Positions 16,711 to 23,789 of a DNA stretch of 64,000 bases are shown here, in pieces; position 1 is the stretch's first letter, and each line of letters opens with the position of its first letter. A program made the position numbers and the translations under genes. Source of the DNA: G963667675 sp964291545 (GTDB lineage Bacteria; Chloroflexota; Dehalococcoidia; Lucifugimonadales; UBA3495); assembly GCA_964291545.2 (NCBI GenBank), contig OZ219860.1:186001-250000 (forward strand), written 5' to 3'. The notes below the pieces were generated by a model. The model was not told where the DNA came from and did not search any database. It saw only the letters and a program-made list of their open reading frames with translations.

Positions 16711-16739
16711 ATAATAACATACACTGTATCTTATTGCAA
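16711..16739 (-). promoter_or_regulatory. Predicted promoter of the transposase gene
   Basis: TTGCAA (16739-16734) and TATTAT (16716-16711) are spaced by 17 bases on the minus strand, inside the AT-rich gap between the transposase and the preceding gene. Predicted transcription start is about 25 bases before the transposase ATG. Confidence 0.45.
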
Positions 16740-16756
16740 TGCGGCGATGTCAGTTA

Positions 16757-17404
16757 TCAGCTATCCATCTCCTCCTCCATCCCGTCCAGCCGGTCCCGGA
16801 TGCGCTGCAATTCCTCCAAGGAATAGTGGGCCTTGAGCCGGTCGGCAACGCGCTCAACGTTCTTGCTCAGGGTCAAGGTCTTGGGCCTCGTAACCCATCC
16901 TATGCCTGCTTCCCTGGCGGCGGCGGCGGCACTTGGGAATTCCCCCATCTCCCACCGCTCGAAGATGTCTGGCCTCGTGTTCAAGACCCGGCCCAGCAGA
17001 TAGTCGGGGTCGGTGCCCTGCTTGGGCTTTTCAAGATTATCATGATAATCTTGAAATTCTTTACTCCTGCGATCTCCGCCGTGACCGTATTTCCGCCTCA
17101 CCCGAGCTGCGATGGGCTGAACGTCAATGCGGTGCTTCGCCTGGGCGTCGTCGCCAATGGCCAACTGTCTCAGCATTTCGTCCTTGGAGCCGAAGGGGGT
17201 ATCGTAGGGCACCTGCTCCCAAATCTTGTATTCCTCGGCTTCTTCCCAGGTCTCGATGTATCGCTTGTAGTCCAGGTCTAGGCTCTTCCAGATGGATTGA
17301 AGGTAACTGATTGTCTGCCAGCACCATTGCTTGTCGCCCTTCTCCTTCGTGGCCCGCAGCCCAGATATCCCTGCCTCTGTCTGCTCATCTTGAAAGGTTG
17401 TCAT
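16757..17404 (-). CDS. Phage/plasmid-type protein of unknown function
   Basis: A 215-residue soluble, charged protein. The centre has 'RRKYGHGGDRRSKEFQD', and the part 'DPDYLLGRVLNTRPDIFERWEMGEFPS' with 'AAAAAREAGI' matches a C-terminal pattern (YLLARL..D.P.I.ER...GE..S.RAAA.EAGI) that I know from phage and integrative-element proteins without assigned role. The end is a predicted coiled helix. ATG at 17404 was chosen because GGAGG lies seven bases upstream; it starts one base after the helicase stop, so the two genes are probably translationally linked. A 28-bp palindrome lies inside the gene. Confidence 0.7.
   Translation of the reverse strand: MTTFQDEQTEAGISGLRATKEKGDKQWCWQTISYLQSIWKSLDLDYKRYIETWEEAEEYKIWEQVPYDTPFGSKDEMLRQLAIGDDAQAKHRIDVQPIAARVRRKYGHGGDRRSKEFQDYHDNLEKPKQGTDPDYLLGRVLNTRPDIFERWEMGEFPSAAAAAREAGIGWVTRPKTLTLSKNVERVADRLKAHYSLEELQRIRDRLDGMEEEMDS
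17029..17056. repeat. 28-bp perfect palindrome inside a coding region
   Basis: TTTCAAGATTATCA (17029-17042) is followed at once by its exact reverse complement (17043-17056). It is AT-rich compared with its surroundings and lies within the phage-type gene at 16757-17404. Confidence 0.85.
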
Positions 17405-17405
17405 G

Positions 17406-19547
17406 TTAGACCTCCGCAATCTCGGCCTCAATGTTGTCAGTGATGGTGTGGATCACAGCTACATCGTCAATCTTCTCAAGGCTCCACCCCTTCCCTCTCA
17501 ACCCAACCTGCTTGAATTGCTCATACCAGAAACTCCCGGCCATCCTGCCGAAGGTCTCACTACTGTATTCGAGGCCCGCGGCTCGTAGCCGCTTAGATAT
17601 TGCCCGATTACCTAAGTCGGAGCACTCCTTCCTGGCAGCTTTCAACCCCTTGGTGATGTTGAGCGTTGAGGAAGCACCGTTCCCAGTGGCTTCTGTTGGT
17701 GGTGGTGGCGCGCTCACGTCGTCGCCGACGTCTTCTATTTCCGCATCGGGATTGACTCCAGCTCCCTCCAGCCACTTGGCGAGAGATGCCTTGGGCACAT
17801 CCGCATTGGGAAAGGTTCGCCTGAAAGAATCCGTCACCGGGATAAACGCGGCTGGGGCCGTTGCCCCGGCCGAGTCCTTCATCTCGCCCGTAAGCACCAC
17901 ACTGTCGGGGGTGAAGATGGTCAGCGGCTGCATCGGTGGAATGTCGATGGTCCCCGTAGAAACCGCGGGCGACTCGCCTTCCCGGACGGGGCGGAGGATT
18001 CCCGTTCCCTTCAACGTATCCTCAACCAATTGCCGCGTGATCCGGTCGTCCGGGGCTATGTAAACGCTTTCAGTCACGGGTTTGTCTGGATACCCCGGCA
18101 CGTGCCAAATAGTTGCAACTCTCATCATGCGCTGGTGGAAGTACGCCCGGCTACGCGTATTCGACAGGTCAAGGGCGACTTTCGCATGGGGTACGTCAAG
18201 CCCGATTGCGCCCATCTGCTTCACTATCGCCACGTCTATCTTCCCTTCCACAAACTCATCCAGCAGGTTTTGGGCAGCGGCGTTGCTTGACACTATGATT
18301 TCACATCTCAGCGCAGGGGAGATGGATTCCAGCATCGCCTTGACCTTCTGTGCATGGGCGTTTTCCCCCTCGTCGAACTCTTCCTCATGGTTCCCCACAA
18401 AGACTATCCCGGCTGTGCCAGCCTGCCGGGGGTCGCCCCTGCGGTTCTGCAACTCCGTCAAGAAAAACCGTATAGCAGGTTCCATGATGGCCTGGTCTCT
18501 CAACGCCTCCCTGTACGCCCTTCTAATGTCCGAGTCCGAGAGGTCATCGAGGACCACCCGTTGAATAACTGCTTCGGCCAAGTTGTCCAAGGTGCCCCCT
18601 ATACCGAAGGGCTGGTAGGTGATGTAAGCCACCGGGGGCGGCTTTTCCAACATGGCTTCTTCAAGTGTTAGCTCATAGTGGGGTTCCAACTCATAGAAGA
18701 CACGTTCGCGCCCGTCGGATGTGGTATCGAGGACCCGCCTCTGACCTTTGAAGAACGGGATCGGGCGGCCATCGGAACGGTATGGAGTGGCCGTCATTAC
18801 CACAAGGTATGCCCCGGCTTCTGCCAGCGTCGGGCCGATCCTGCCCCAGGTGTTGCTATCGCTGGCTAGATGTGCCTCGTCCATGTACACCACCGGGGGA
18901 AGGCCCGGGCCTTCTGGGCCGAGCGTCATATCAACCCACTGTAATAGCTCTTTCAGGTGTAGATTTGCCATCTGCGTAGTGATGGATGTTATCTTCGCGT
19001 TGCGTAGCCTGCGTATCCTCAGCACGCGTTCCACTGTCTGCACCGGAAGGAACGCCTCAGACGGGAAGCCATACCGCTCCGCGCTGGCCCTCAACTTGAC
19101 CTCGTCAAGCATTTGCTCCACGAGGTTCCGCGCAGGGACCACGACCAGCGCATTGCTCACCAGGCCGTCCTGAATCATCTGGAGAGCCGATAGGCGAGCT
19201 ATGTCGCTTTTGCCGTACCTGGTTGGCACGACTATTGATGTAAATGCCTCTCCCCTCCGGCGACGGCCTATAATCTCGTTGATGGCCGACAATTGGCCCC
19301 GGCGCAACTCAATCTCGTTAATGAACTGATATAGCATCTTTGCCCCTTTCTTGGCGTTACACTGCCCGCATAACGCCTGCATTTCAAAAACGTTGGTCCG
19401 GTGGGAGACAGTCCACGGGATGATGTGGTCAGCGTGCCAAGAATCCTCTAGCGGTTCGCCGCAGTTGGAGCATAGCCCGTCGGCGTCGTGATAGAGCACA
19501 GCCCGTAGACCTGGGTCCCGCAAGAACCGGCCTTTTCTGACGCTCAT
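17406..19547 (-). CDS. HNH nuclease-SF2 DEAD/H helicase fusion
   Basis: A 713-residue fusion. Residues 20-70 form an HNH/Zn finger: Cys26-x2-Cys29, 'HADHII' (38-43), Asn52, Cys60-x2-Cys63. Residues about 90-510 form a superfamily 2 helicase of the ResIII/DEAD type: 'VVPTRYGKSD' (Walker A, Lys113), 'VVYMDEAHL' (DEAH 223-226), 'VVMTATPYR' (motif III), then 'DVAIVKQMGAIGLDVP' and 'RAYFHQRMMRV' (motifs V/VI). A linker and a Lys/Arg-rich C-terminal region follow. Its ATG overlaps the XRE gene stop by 4 bases. The layout suggests a DNA-targeting defence or element-maintenance role; no methylase partner is in the same operon. Function is inferred. Confidence 0.82.
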   Translation of the reverse strand: MSVRKGRFLRDPGLRAVLYHDADGLCSNCGEPLEDSWHADHIIPWTVSHRTNVFEMQALCGQCNAKKGAKMLYQFINEIELRRGQLSAINEIIGRRRRGEAFTSIVVPTRYGKSDIARLSALQMIQDGLVSNALVVVPARNLVEQMLDEVKLRASAERYGFPSEAFLPVQTVERVLRIRRLRNAKITSITTQMANLHLKELLQWVDMTLGPEGPGLPPVVYMDEAHLASDSNTWGRIGPTLAEAGAYLVVMTATPYRSDGRPIPFFKGQRRVLDTTSDGRERVFYELEPHYELTLEEAMLEKPPPVAYITYQPFGIGGTLDNLAEAVIQRVVLDDLSDSDIRRAYREALRDQAIMEPAIRFFLTELQNRRGDPRQAGTAGIVFVGNHEEEFDEGENAHAQKVKAMLESISPALRCEIIVSSNAAAQNLLDEFVEGKIDVAIVKQMGAIGLDVPHAKVALDLSNTRSRAYFHQRMMRVATIWHVPGYPDKPVTESVYIAPDDRITRQLVEDTLKGTGILRPVREGESPAVSTGTIDIPPMQPLTIFTPDSVVLTGEMKDSAGATAPAAFIPVTDSFRRTFPNADVPKASLAKWLEGAGVNPDAEIEDVGDDVSAPPPPTEATGNGASSTLNITKGLKAARKECSDLGNRAISKRLRAAGLEYSSETFGRMAGSFWYEQFKQVGLRGKGWSLEKIDDVAVIHTITDNIEAEIAEV

Positions 19548-19786
19548 GCCTCGGGGGGCGCCCCGAGCGCTCGGGATCCTTTCTGATAACGACGTTTCGG
19601 AGGAATCCGACGTTTAAGGAGCACCCTGTCCAAATGCTGCAATATGGACACCATGTTGTTTGGGGTCCGGTGCCCGGCTTTCCACTTCACGATGGCGTTG
19701 ACGGTCATTCCCAACTCGTCGGCAATGGCCGCTTGGGTCCACCCCTTCTCCTCTAACGCCTTAATCCGTTGTTGCACTTCATTCAC
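19544..19786 (-). CDS. XRE-type helix-turn-helix regulator
   Basis: An 80-residue DNA-binding protein. Residues 10-55 form an HTH: 'KGWTQAAIADELGMTVNAI' then 'VKWKAGHRTP'. The tail is Lys/Arg-rich. It is the first gene of the run XRE, HNH-helicase, phage-type protein and overlaps the helicase start by 4 bases (ATGA). A perfect inverted repeat (TTGTCG-6-CGACAA, 19811-19828) 25 bases upstream could be its operator. Likely an autoregulator of the run. Confidence 0.82.
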   Translation of the reverse strand: MNEVQQRIKALEEKGWTQAAIADELGMTVNAIVKWKAGHRTPNNMVSILQHLDRVLLKRRIPPKRRYQKGSRALGAPPEA

Positions 19787-19810
19787 AAATCAAGGATAGC
19801 ATACAGAGTA

Positions 19811-19828
19811 TTGTCGCCACAACGACAA
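19811..19828. promoter_or_regulatory. Candidate operator of the XRE gene
   Basis: TTGTCG (19811-19816) and CGACAA (19823-19828) are a perfect 6-bp inverted repeat with six bases between, 25 bases before the XRE start. A -10-like TATGCT lies between it and the gene on the minus strand. Short repeat, so tentative. Confidence 0.35.
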
Positions 19829-19870
19829 GGTGTCACCCCCGGCAGGGTGGGAAATGTGATACCATACCCT

Positions 19871-19983
19871 TTGTCATAACCGCCCTGGGGCGATTTGCCC
19901 CTGGAATCACCAATGGAAGCGATCTGGCGAGGACGGATTCTCGCCCCCTTGCCGCTTGCATTGGGATGAGGCGGTTATGACAA
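19871..19983. repeat. 113-nt nested inverted-repeat structure
   Basis: TTGTCATAACCGCC (19871-19884) is exactly inverted at 19970-19983 (14 bp). Inside are a hairpin GGGGC/GCCCC (19887-19891/19897-19901), a second long arm CCAATGGAAGCG (19910-19921) pairing with 19953-19964 at 11 of 12 positions, and an inner hairpin GGCGAG/CTCGCC (19926-19931/19940-19945). It fills the gap between the divergent XRE operon and the DUF805 gene. It could be a structured RNA, a small palindromic element or a recombination/replication site. I know no matching family. Confidence 0.7.
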
Positions 19984-20090
19984 CGCCGATTCTTCGCCGT
20001 GAGTGAGGGGGCACCCCGCCATTGTCTGCTATTACCGCGCGCCCTTCCCTCGGCGTGGTGTCCGCACACCTTAACCGCGAAGGAGGGATT

Positions 20091-20387
20091 ATGGGCAGGG
20101 GAACCTTTCTATTCTGGCTCTGGACGTCATTTGACGGTCGCATCGACCGCAAAACTTTCTGGCTCGGCTTCATCCCTGCGTGGCTTCTGCCGAGCTTTGG
20201 GTGGGGCCTGTTCGTGGGTAACGAAGGCCCGTGGTCCGTCGGCCTTGCGCTGTCTTTCGTTGGGATTCTTGCGGCGGGGGCCGTGATTACAAAGCGATGG
20301 CACGACCTTGGACTATGGAGTACGGGCTGCGGCGGGATGGCTCCGGCGGGCCGGACAAGCCCCCGGTGGTTGAGAACCCGCACCTAG
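20091..20387 (+). CDS. DUF805-like membrane protein, apparently shortened
   Basis: A 98-residue protein. 'FLFWLWTSFDGRIDRKTFWLGF' (by its start and end) at residues 5-26 and 'VITKRWHDLG' near residue 72 are the DUF805 hallmarks (GR.sRk.fW and R.HD.G), with two or three hydrophobic segments between. ATG at 20091 has AAGGAGG upstream. After the HD motif the reading becomes hydrophilic ('GGMAPAGRTSPRW'), where DUF805 proteins normally have more membrane segments, so the gene may be truncated. Function of DUF805 is unknown. Confidence 0.6.
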   Translation: MGRGTFLFWLWTSFDGRIDRKTFWLGFIPAWLLPSFGWGLFVGNEGPWSVGLALSFVGILAAGAVITKRWHDLGLWSTGCGGMAPAGRTSPRWLRTRT

Positions 20388-20506
20388 TCCCCTGTGAGCA
20401 CTGCGGCCAGCCGATAGGAAATCACGGGTGCAGACCTACCAGCACCAACGGGAAGGTCTGGCACTGCCGGGCTTGTTGCCCGACGCCAGAATTGGTGGCC
20501 GTCTAA
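20297..20506 (+). CDS. Small zinc-ribbon-like protein
   Basis: A 69-residue frame overlapping the end of the DUF805 gene in another phase. 'VPCEHCGQPI' and 'WHCRACCPT' give two CxxC knuckles, with an extra Cys in 'NHGCRP', the layout of a small zinc-binding protein. The N-terminal 20 residues are unremarkable. The start is uncertain (ATG 20297 or 20315). It may be a real small gene made by overlap or remodelling of this locus. Confidence 0.4.
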   Translation: MARPWTMEYGLRRDGSGGPDKPPVVENPHLVPCEHCGQPIGNHGCRPTSTNGKVWHCRACCPTPELVAV

Positions 20507-20632
20507 GATTCAATAGTATCATCGGCTCTGATTGCGAGGAGGGTCGTCGCGGCATAATGACACGCAAGCCTTGGGCCGGACTTCCCGGCTTCTAGGCAAC
20601 GCCCCTTGTGATGGGGGCCTACTGGTCCGGTG

Positions 20633-20881
20633 CTATAATACCAGTCGGAGAATTACGGCTACGCCTGTAGCCAAGCCTGTAGCCAAGCCTGTAGCCATTA
20701 ATCCTGCCACGATGACCCATGTCCTTATTTGGCCCTTAATCTCTGACACATCGGTTTCACGCGCATAGCTCTTCAGGTCCCCCCGCAGCTCAGATACTTC
20801 CCTGGCAAGAGCATATACTCGATCATCGAGGCTCTGAATCTCCTCGCTCCGACGTTGGACCTCTCTTCCGTTTCCGACCAT
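20633..20881 (-). CDS. Small coiled-coil membrane-anchored protein
   Basis: An 82-residue protein with a helical, charged N-terminal half ('SLDDRVYALAREVSELRGDL', heptad-like) and a C-terminal hydrophobic segment ('TWVIVAGLMATGLATGLATG'). The last part is coded by a 12-base tandem repeat. The layout resembles phage XhlA-type small proteins, but I cannot assign it. Its ATG overlaps the stop of the 88-residue gene by one base (TAATG), so the two are translationally coupled. Confidence 0.55.
   Translation of the reverse strand: MVGNGREVQRRSEEIQSLDDRVYALAREVSELRGDLKSYARETDVSEIKGQIRTWVIVAGLMATGLATGLATGVAVILRLVL
20663..20697. repeat. 12-base tandem repeat, three copies
   Basis: GCCTGTAGCCAA occurs almost three times in a row. 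On the minus strand it codes for repeated Leu-Ala-Thr-Gly in the membrane segment of the 82-residue protein, so copy changes would alter that segment in frame. Confidence 0.85.
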
Positions 20882-21147
20882 TAATCTTCGTCGAGCCAGT
20901 CCCAAAACTCGCTGTAGTAAAACCCGGAATAAGAACCATTCAACTTGAAAACGATGCCAACTTTCTCATCATCCAACTCAAGCAGGTCCGATACCACACC
21001 TGTGGGCACTGAATTCGTCGAATACAAAACGATGACGTTCTCGTTGATTTGATAAACGTCGAACAGAGTCTTAGCACGCTTCTTATCGGCGTCGGATACA
21101 GACTCCTCTAAAACGACTAGGTAATAGTTGCCGGACGAGGTGGTCAC
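20881..21147 (-). CDS. Small conserved-looking hypothetical protein
   Basis: An 88-residue acidic protein, 'NYYLVVLEESVSDADKKRAK' at the start and 'VGIVFKLNGSYSGFYYSEFW' near the end. It appears to be an alternating strand/helix small domain without signal peptide. It lies about 70 bases downstream of the methyltransferase-nuclease gene on the same strand and is coupled to the 82-residue membrane protein gene. I recognise no function; together the pair may be a two-part accessory module. Confidence 0.55.
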   Translation of the reverse strand: MTTSSGNYYLVVLEESVSDADKKRAKTLFDVYQINENVIVLYSTNSVPTGVVSDLLELDDEKVGIVFKLNGSYSGFYYSEFWDWLDED

Positions 21148-21214
21148 GGATGAACTCCACTGTGTTCCCGTAGGGTGCTTCTATCTTATCACAATTGCTA
21201 GGCTGCCCTTCCGC

Positions 21215-22713
21215 TTACGCCAATTCCCCTTGTTGCCCTTCTAGGCGCTTATACCGCGTAGCCTCTCTGAAAGTCCCTTCGCGTGCCCTTCGCGGGTACT
21301 CCGGTCGTTTGCCAGCCAACAATTCCTCGATGGTCAATATCTGGATGCGCTTATAGTGTTCGTCGGGCCAGTGGGGAGACGTATAGAAGCCAGCGGTAAC
21401 GGCTTCTGTTTCCATCGGGCGTGTAGGCTTTTCCAGCGTGATGAACAGCCCAATGGCGGCTTGCTCCCTCTCTACGTCGCCCTTGAGAGTGGCGACATGG
21501 GACCGGTTGACCTTTCCGCTCTTGACCTGCACAACGATGCGCTTAGGCTTACCCTTGTTGTCCTCAAAGAAGTTGATATAGCCGTCAACCCCGGAATCAG
21601 CGCCTTTGAGATAGTCCCGTGCTGGCCGGGCCTCCACCAGGCTCAAGGCCCACCATTCGAACTGGTAACGACCTGAGTGTTCGCTATCAGTTGCCAAGGC
21701 CCTCGCGCTGGCAACGTCCACGGGTGCGCCTATCACCTTATATGGGGTTAACTTGTTGCCAAAAGAATCCTGTAACCGATGGCGGATTAGCGTAGTCGCC
21801 AAGTGGGTAATGTCAATGCCTATCCACCTACGACCCAGCCGTTCTGCCATCACAACCGCGGTTCCGCAGCCACAGAAGGGGTCAAGCACCACGTCGCCCT
21901 TATTGCTACTGGCCTTTATGATGCGCTCCAGCAGGCCGTCCGGCTTTTGCGTAGGGAACAATTGTTTGATGGGAGGTACTCTCCCAATTGCCCAAACATC
22001 GTCTTGGCGAGTCCCCAAGGTTTTGCCTGACGTTACGGACGGAACGCGCCTGCCGTCCTCGCCATAGGCTCCTGAGATTATTCGGCCATCACCGAACCTC
22101 TTTTTGGTGGACGGGGCGCGCTCCATGTATAGCTGATTGAATGTCGCGGCCTGCCGTGCCGACCGGGCGTAGAAAAGCAGTACATCGTGATTACGCTGGA
22201 AAGTCCACTTGCCCGCCGCCCATTTCTTGTAGTGCCAGATAATTTCATTGCGGAAAGCCCCCCCACCGAAAGTCGCATCCATGAGCAACTTGAGATAGTG
22301 GCTGGCCGTGGGGTCACAGTGGAGATAGATGCTACCAGTGGACTTGAGTACCCGGTGCAGTTCAATGATGCGCTGGGCCATCATCGTGAGATAGGCCATC
22401 ATGTCGTTCTGGCCTAGCACCTGTCTGAGAGCCGTTACCAAGAGACTAACTTTCTGCGGCCCATTGACCACAACATCTTGATAGGCCCTCTCCGATTCAA
22501 TGCTCCAATGCCAAGTATCCTCGAACGCGGTGATCTGCGCCGCCGACTGCTGGCCGCTCTTTTCCTGGAATAGTACGTTGTACGTGGCGTTGGAGTTGAA
22601 CGGCGGGTCCAGGTAAATCAGGTCAACACTGGCGGGGGAGATGTGGTTGCGGAGTATGTCGAGGTTGTCGCCAATGTAGAGGAAATTCTCGGGGGGGGGG
22701 GGGTAGAAGTCAT
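21215..22713 (-). CDS. DNA methyltransferase-Mrr-like nuclease fusion, frame broken at a poly-G/C tract
   Basis: Reading continues upstream of the GTG at 22469-22471 through 'DLIYLDPPFNSNATYN' (DPPF at 22598-22609) to the homopolymer at 22691-22703. Beyond the tract, ATG at 22713 would be in frame with 11 or 14 C residues but not with the 13 present, where a TAG closes the frame. Motif order is beta-type: DPPF first, then 'LDPFCGCGTA' (SAM binding). The C-terminal part has 'KGADSGVDGYINFF' and 'KRIVVQVKSGK', a PD-(D/E)xK/Mrr-like nuclease pattern. It is probably a one-chain restriction-modification-like enzyme, now OFF, phase-variable or affected by an assembly error. Start uncertain; ribosome site weak. 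Confidence 0.75.
22691..22703. repeat. Homopolymer of 13 G (13 C on coding strand)
   Basis: The run lies seven bases downstream of the presumed ATG (22713) of the methyltransferase-nuclease gene. A change by one base up or two down restores the frame. Such tracts mutate by slipped-strand mispairing, and they are also sequencing-error hotspots. Confidence 0.9.
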
Positions 22714-22799
22714 AGCTCTAGGCCGTTGGTGTCTTACCGGCTAGAAGAATCCAGGCGGTGCTCCACATGGCCTAATTGTTCCACTGACCCACGCATAAC

Positions 22800-23003
22800 C
22801 TAGCCCTGTGGAAAGCAATTCGGACACAGGGGATACCCGGCTTCCTTGGCCGTGTCCAAGTTGGGGAATAGCTCCCAATGAGGAGTCGTCATGGTATGGG
22901 TGCCATGCATTCCTTCAGTTTCAGGCCGGTGAACCCGCGACCCTTCCAAAGTCGATGCAACGTAGACGACGACCACGCCGTGCGATCTATTTTTCGTTGC
23001 CAT
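22800..23003 (-). CDS. Small Cys/His protein with AGYxLCPNC end
   Basis: A 67-residue protein with a strong GAGGAG six bases before its ATG. 'MTTPHWELFPNLDTAKEAGY' is followed by 'PLCPNCFPQG'. The pattern of His residues, then A-x-x-A-G-Y-x-x-C-x-x-C-x-P, recalls the zinc-binding region of Ada-type proteins, so metal binding is plausible. No catalytic domain is present. It lies just upstream of the methyltransferase gene on the same strand. Confidence 0.55.
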   Translation of the reverse strand: MATKNRSHGVVVVYVASTLEGSRVHRPETEGMHGTHTMTTPHWELFPNLDTAKEAGYPLCPNCFPQG

Positions 23004-23119
23004 CGTTTCTCCTCGCGTTAACAGGAGTTATGGGTGTACGCGGGGCGGTAGCGCTATTGTCCAGTCTGCCTCGTGGTGTATTCTAACATAGTGAGATGGG
23101 GCGGTCGCTAGAGTAAAGT

Positions 23120-23680
23120 GTGCAACCACCAAGAGATAAGCTGCACCGGATAACCAAGGAAATTCAGGCGAAACTACGGCAGCTTGGCGATCAGCTTCGC
23201 GGCGGAAACGACTCAGCCATCATGGTGTGGTTGCTGGATGGAACTTTGGCATGTTCACACCGCCCACTTAGGTATCACCCAGATTTTGGGGTGCATCCTT
23301 CCAGATGTCGGTGCGGTAGCTGTCGTAACTCCTTGCCTCCAGAGGCTAAACAACTGGTCGTCGATTGGGTAGAGCGAGCAAAATTCGAGGGAGTCCGGTC
23401 GATCATAAGCCTGCTCGAGGACGATCAGCACCAGAAGTACTACCTCCGCGGTAGCCTAGGTCTCCATCCTGAGGGACTGTTTGGATATTATCGAATGCAG
23501 GGGTTCAACTTTTGCCATCTTCCAATGACCGATTTCCAGACACCGTCGAAGTCCCAGATGGAAACTGTTTTGAAGGCGTTTGAGCGTCTGCCCAAGCCGG
23601 TACTCCTTCAATGCAGCGCTGGAATAGACCGCACGAGTCCTGTGGCAGCATACATCGTATTCAAGCATGGGTTCGAATAA
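23120..23680 (+). CDS. Dual-specificity/tyrosine protein phosphatase-like protein
   Basis: A 186-residue protein. 'VLLQCSAGIDRTSPVAAYI' near the C-terminus is the Cys-x5-Arg phosphate loop, with Gln in place of the usual His before the Cys. 'FCHLPMTDFQTPS' before it is the usual Asp-containing loop, and 'GVRSIISLLEDD' is the typical early strand. The N-terminal 80 residues include 'HPSRCRCGSCRNSLP', a possible zinc knuckle. The frame opens with GTG at 23120 and no strong ribosome site. Target unknown; it stands within the transposon cargo. Confidence 0.72.
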   Translation: MQPPRDKLHRITKEIQAKLRQLGDQLRGGNDSAIMVWLLDGTLACSHRPLRYHPDFGVHPSRCRCGSCRNSLPPEAKQLVVDWVERAKFEGVRSIISLLEDDQHQKYYLRGSLGLHPEGLFGYYRMQGFNFCHLPMTDFQTPSKSQMETVLKAFERLPKPVLLQCSAGIDRTSPVAAYIVFKHGFE

Positions 23681-23789
23681 CCACCTACCGGTTAAGCATA
23701 ATTGTGGGGGCGCGCCCAATGCCAAACTGGCACACTTGCCTTTCCCCGCTTGAGGTTCACCTAAGTCGCAAAACAGGAGCTGACAGACA

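Noticed and set aside
15345..16739. Simple insertion sequence of about 1.4 kb covering only the transposase
   Set aside because: No inverted copy of the left end occurs behind the transposase gene; the matching end and the target duplication are at 24473-24497.
19871..19983. Integron attC site or tRNA-like cloverleaf
   Set aside because: The ends do not fit the attC core (RYYYAAC/GTTRRRY), no integrase is nearby, and arm lengths and loops do not fit a tRNA.
20663..20697. CRISPR array
   Set aside because: Three adjoining 12-base units without spacers; they lie in a coding frame.
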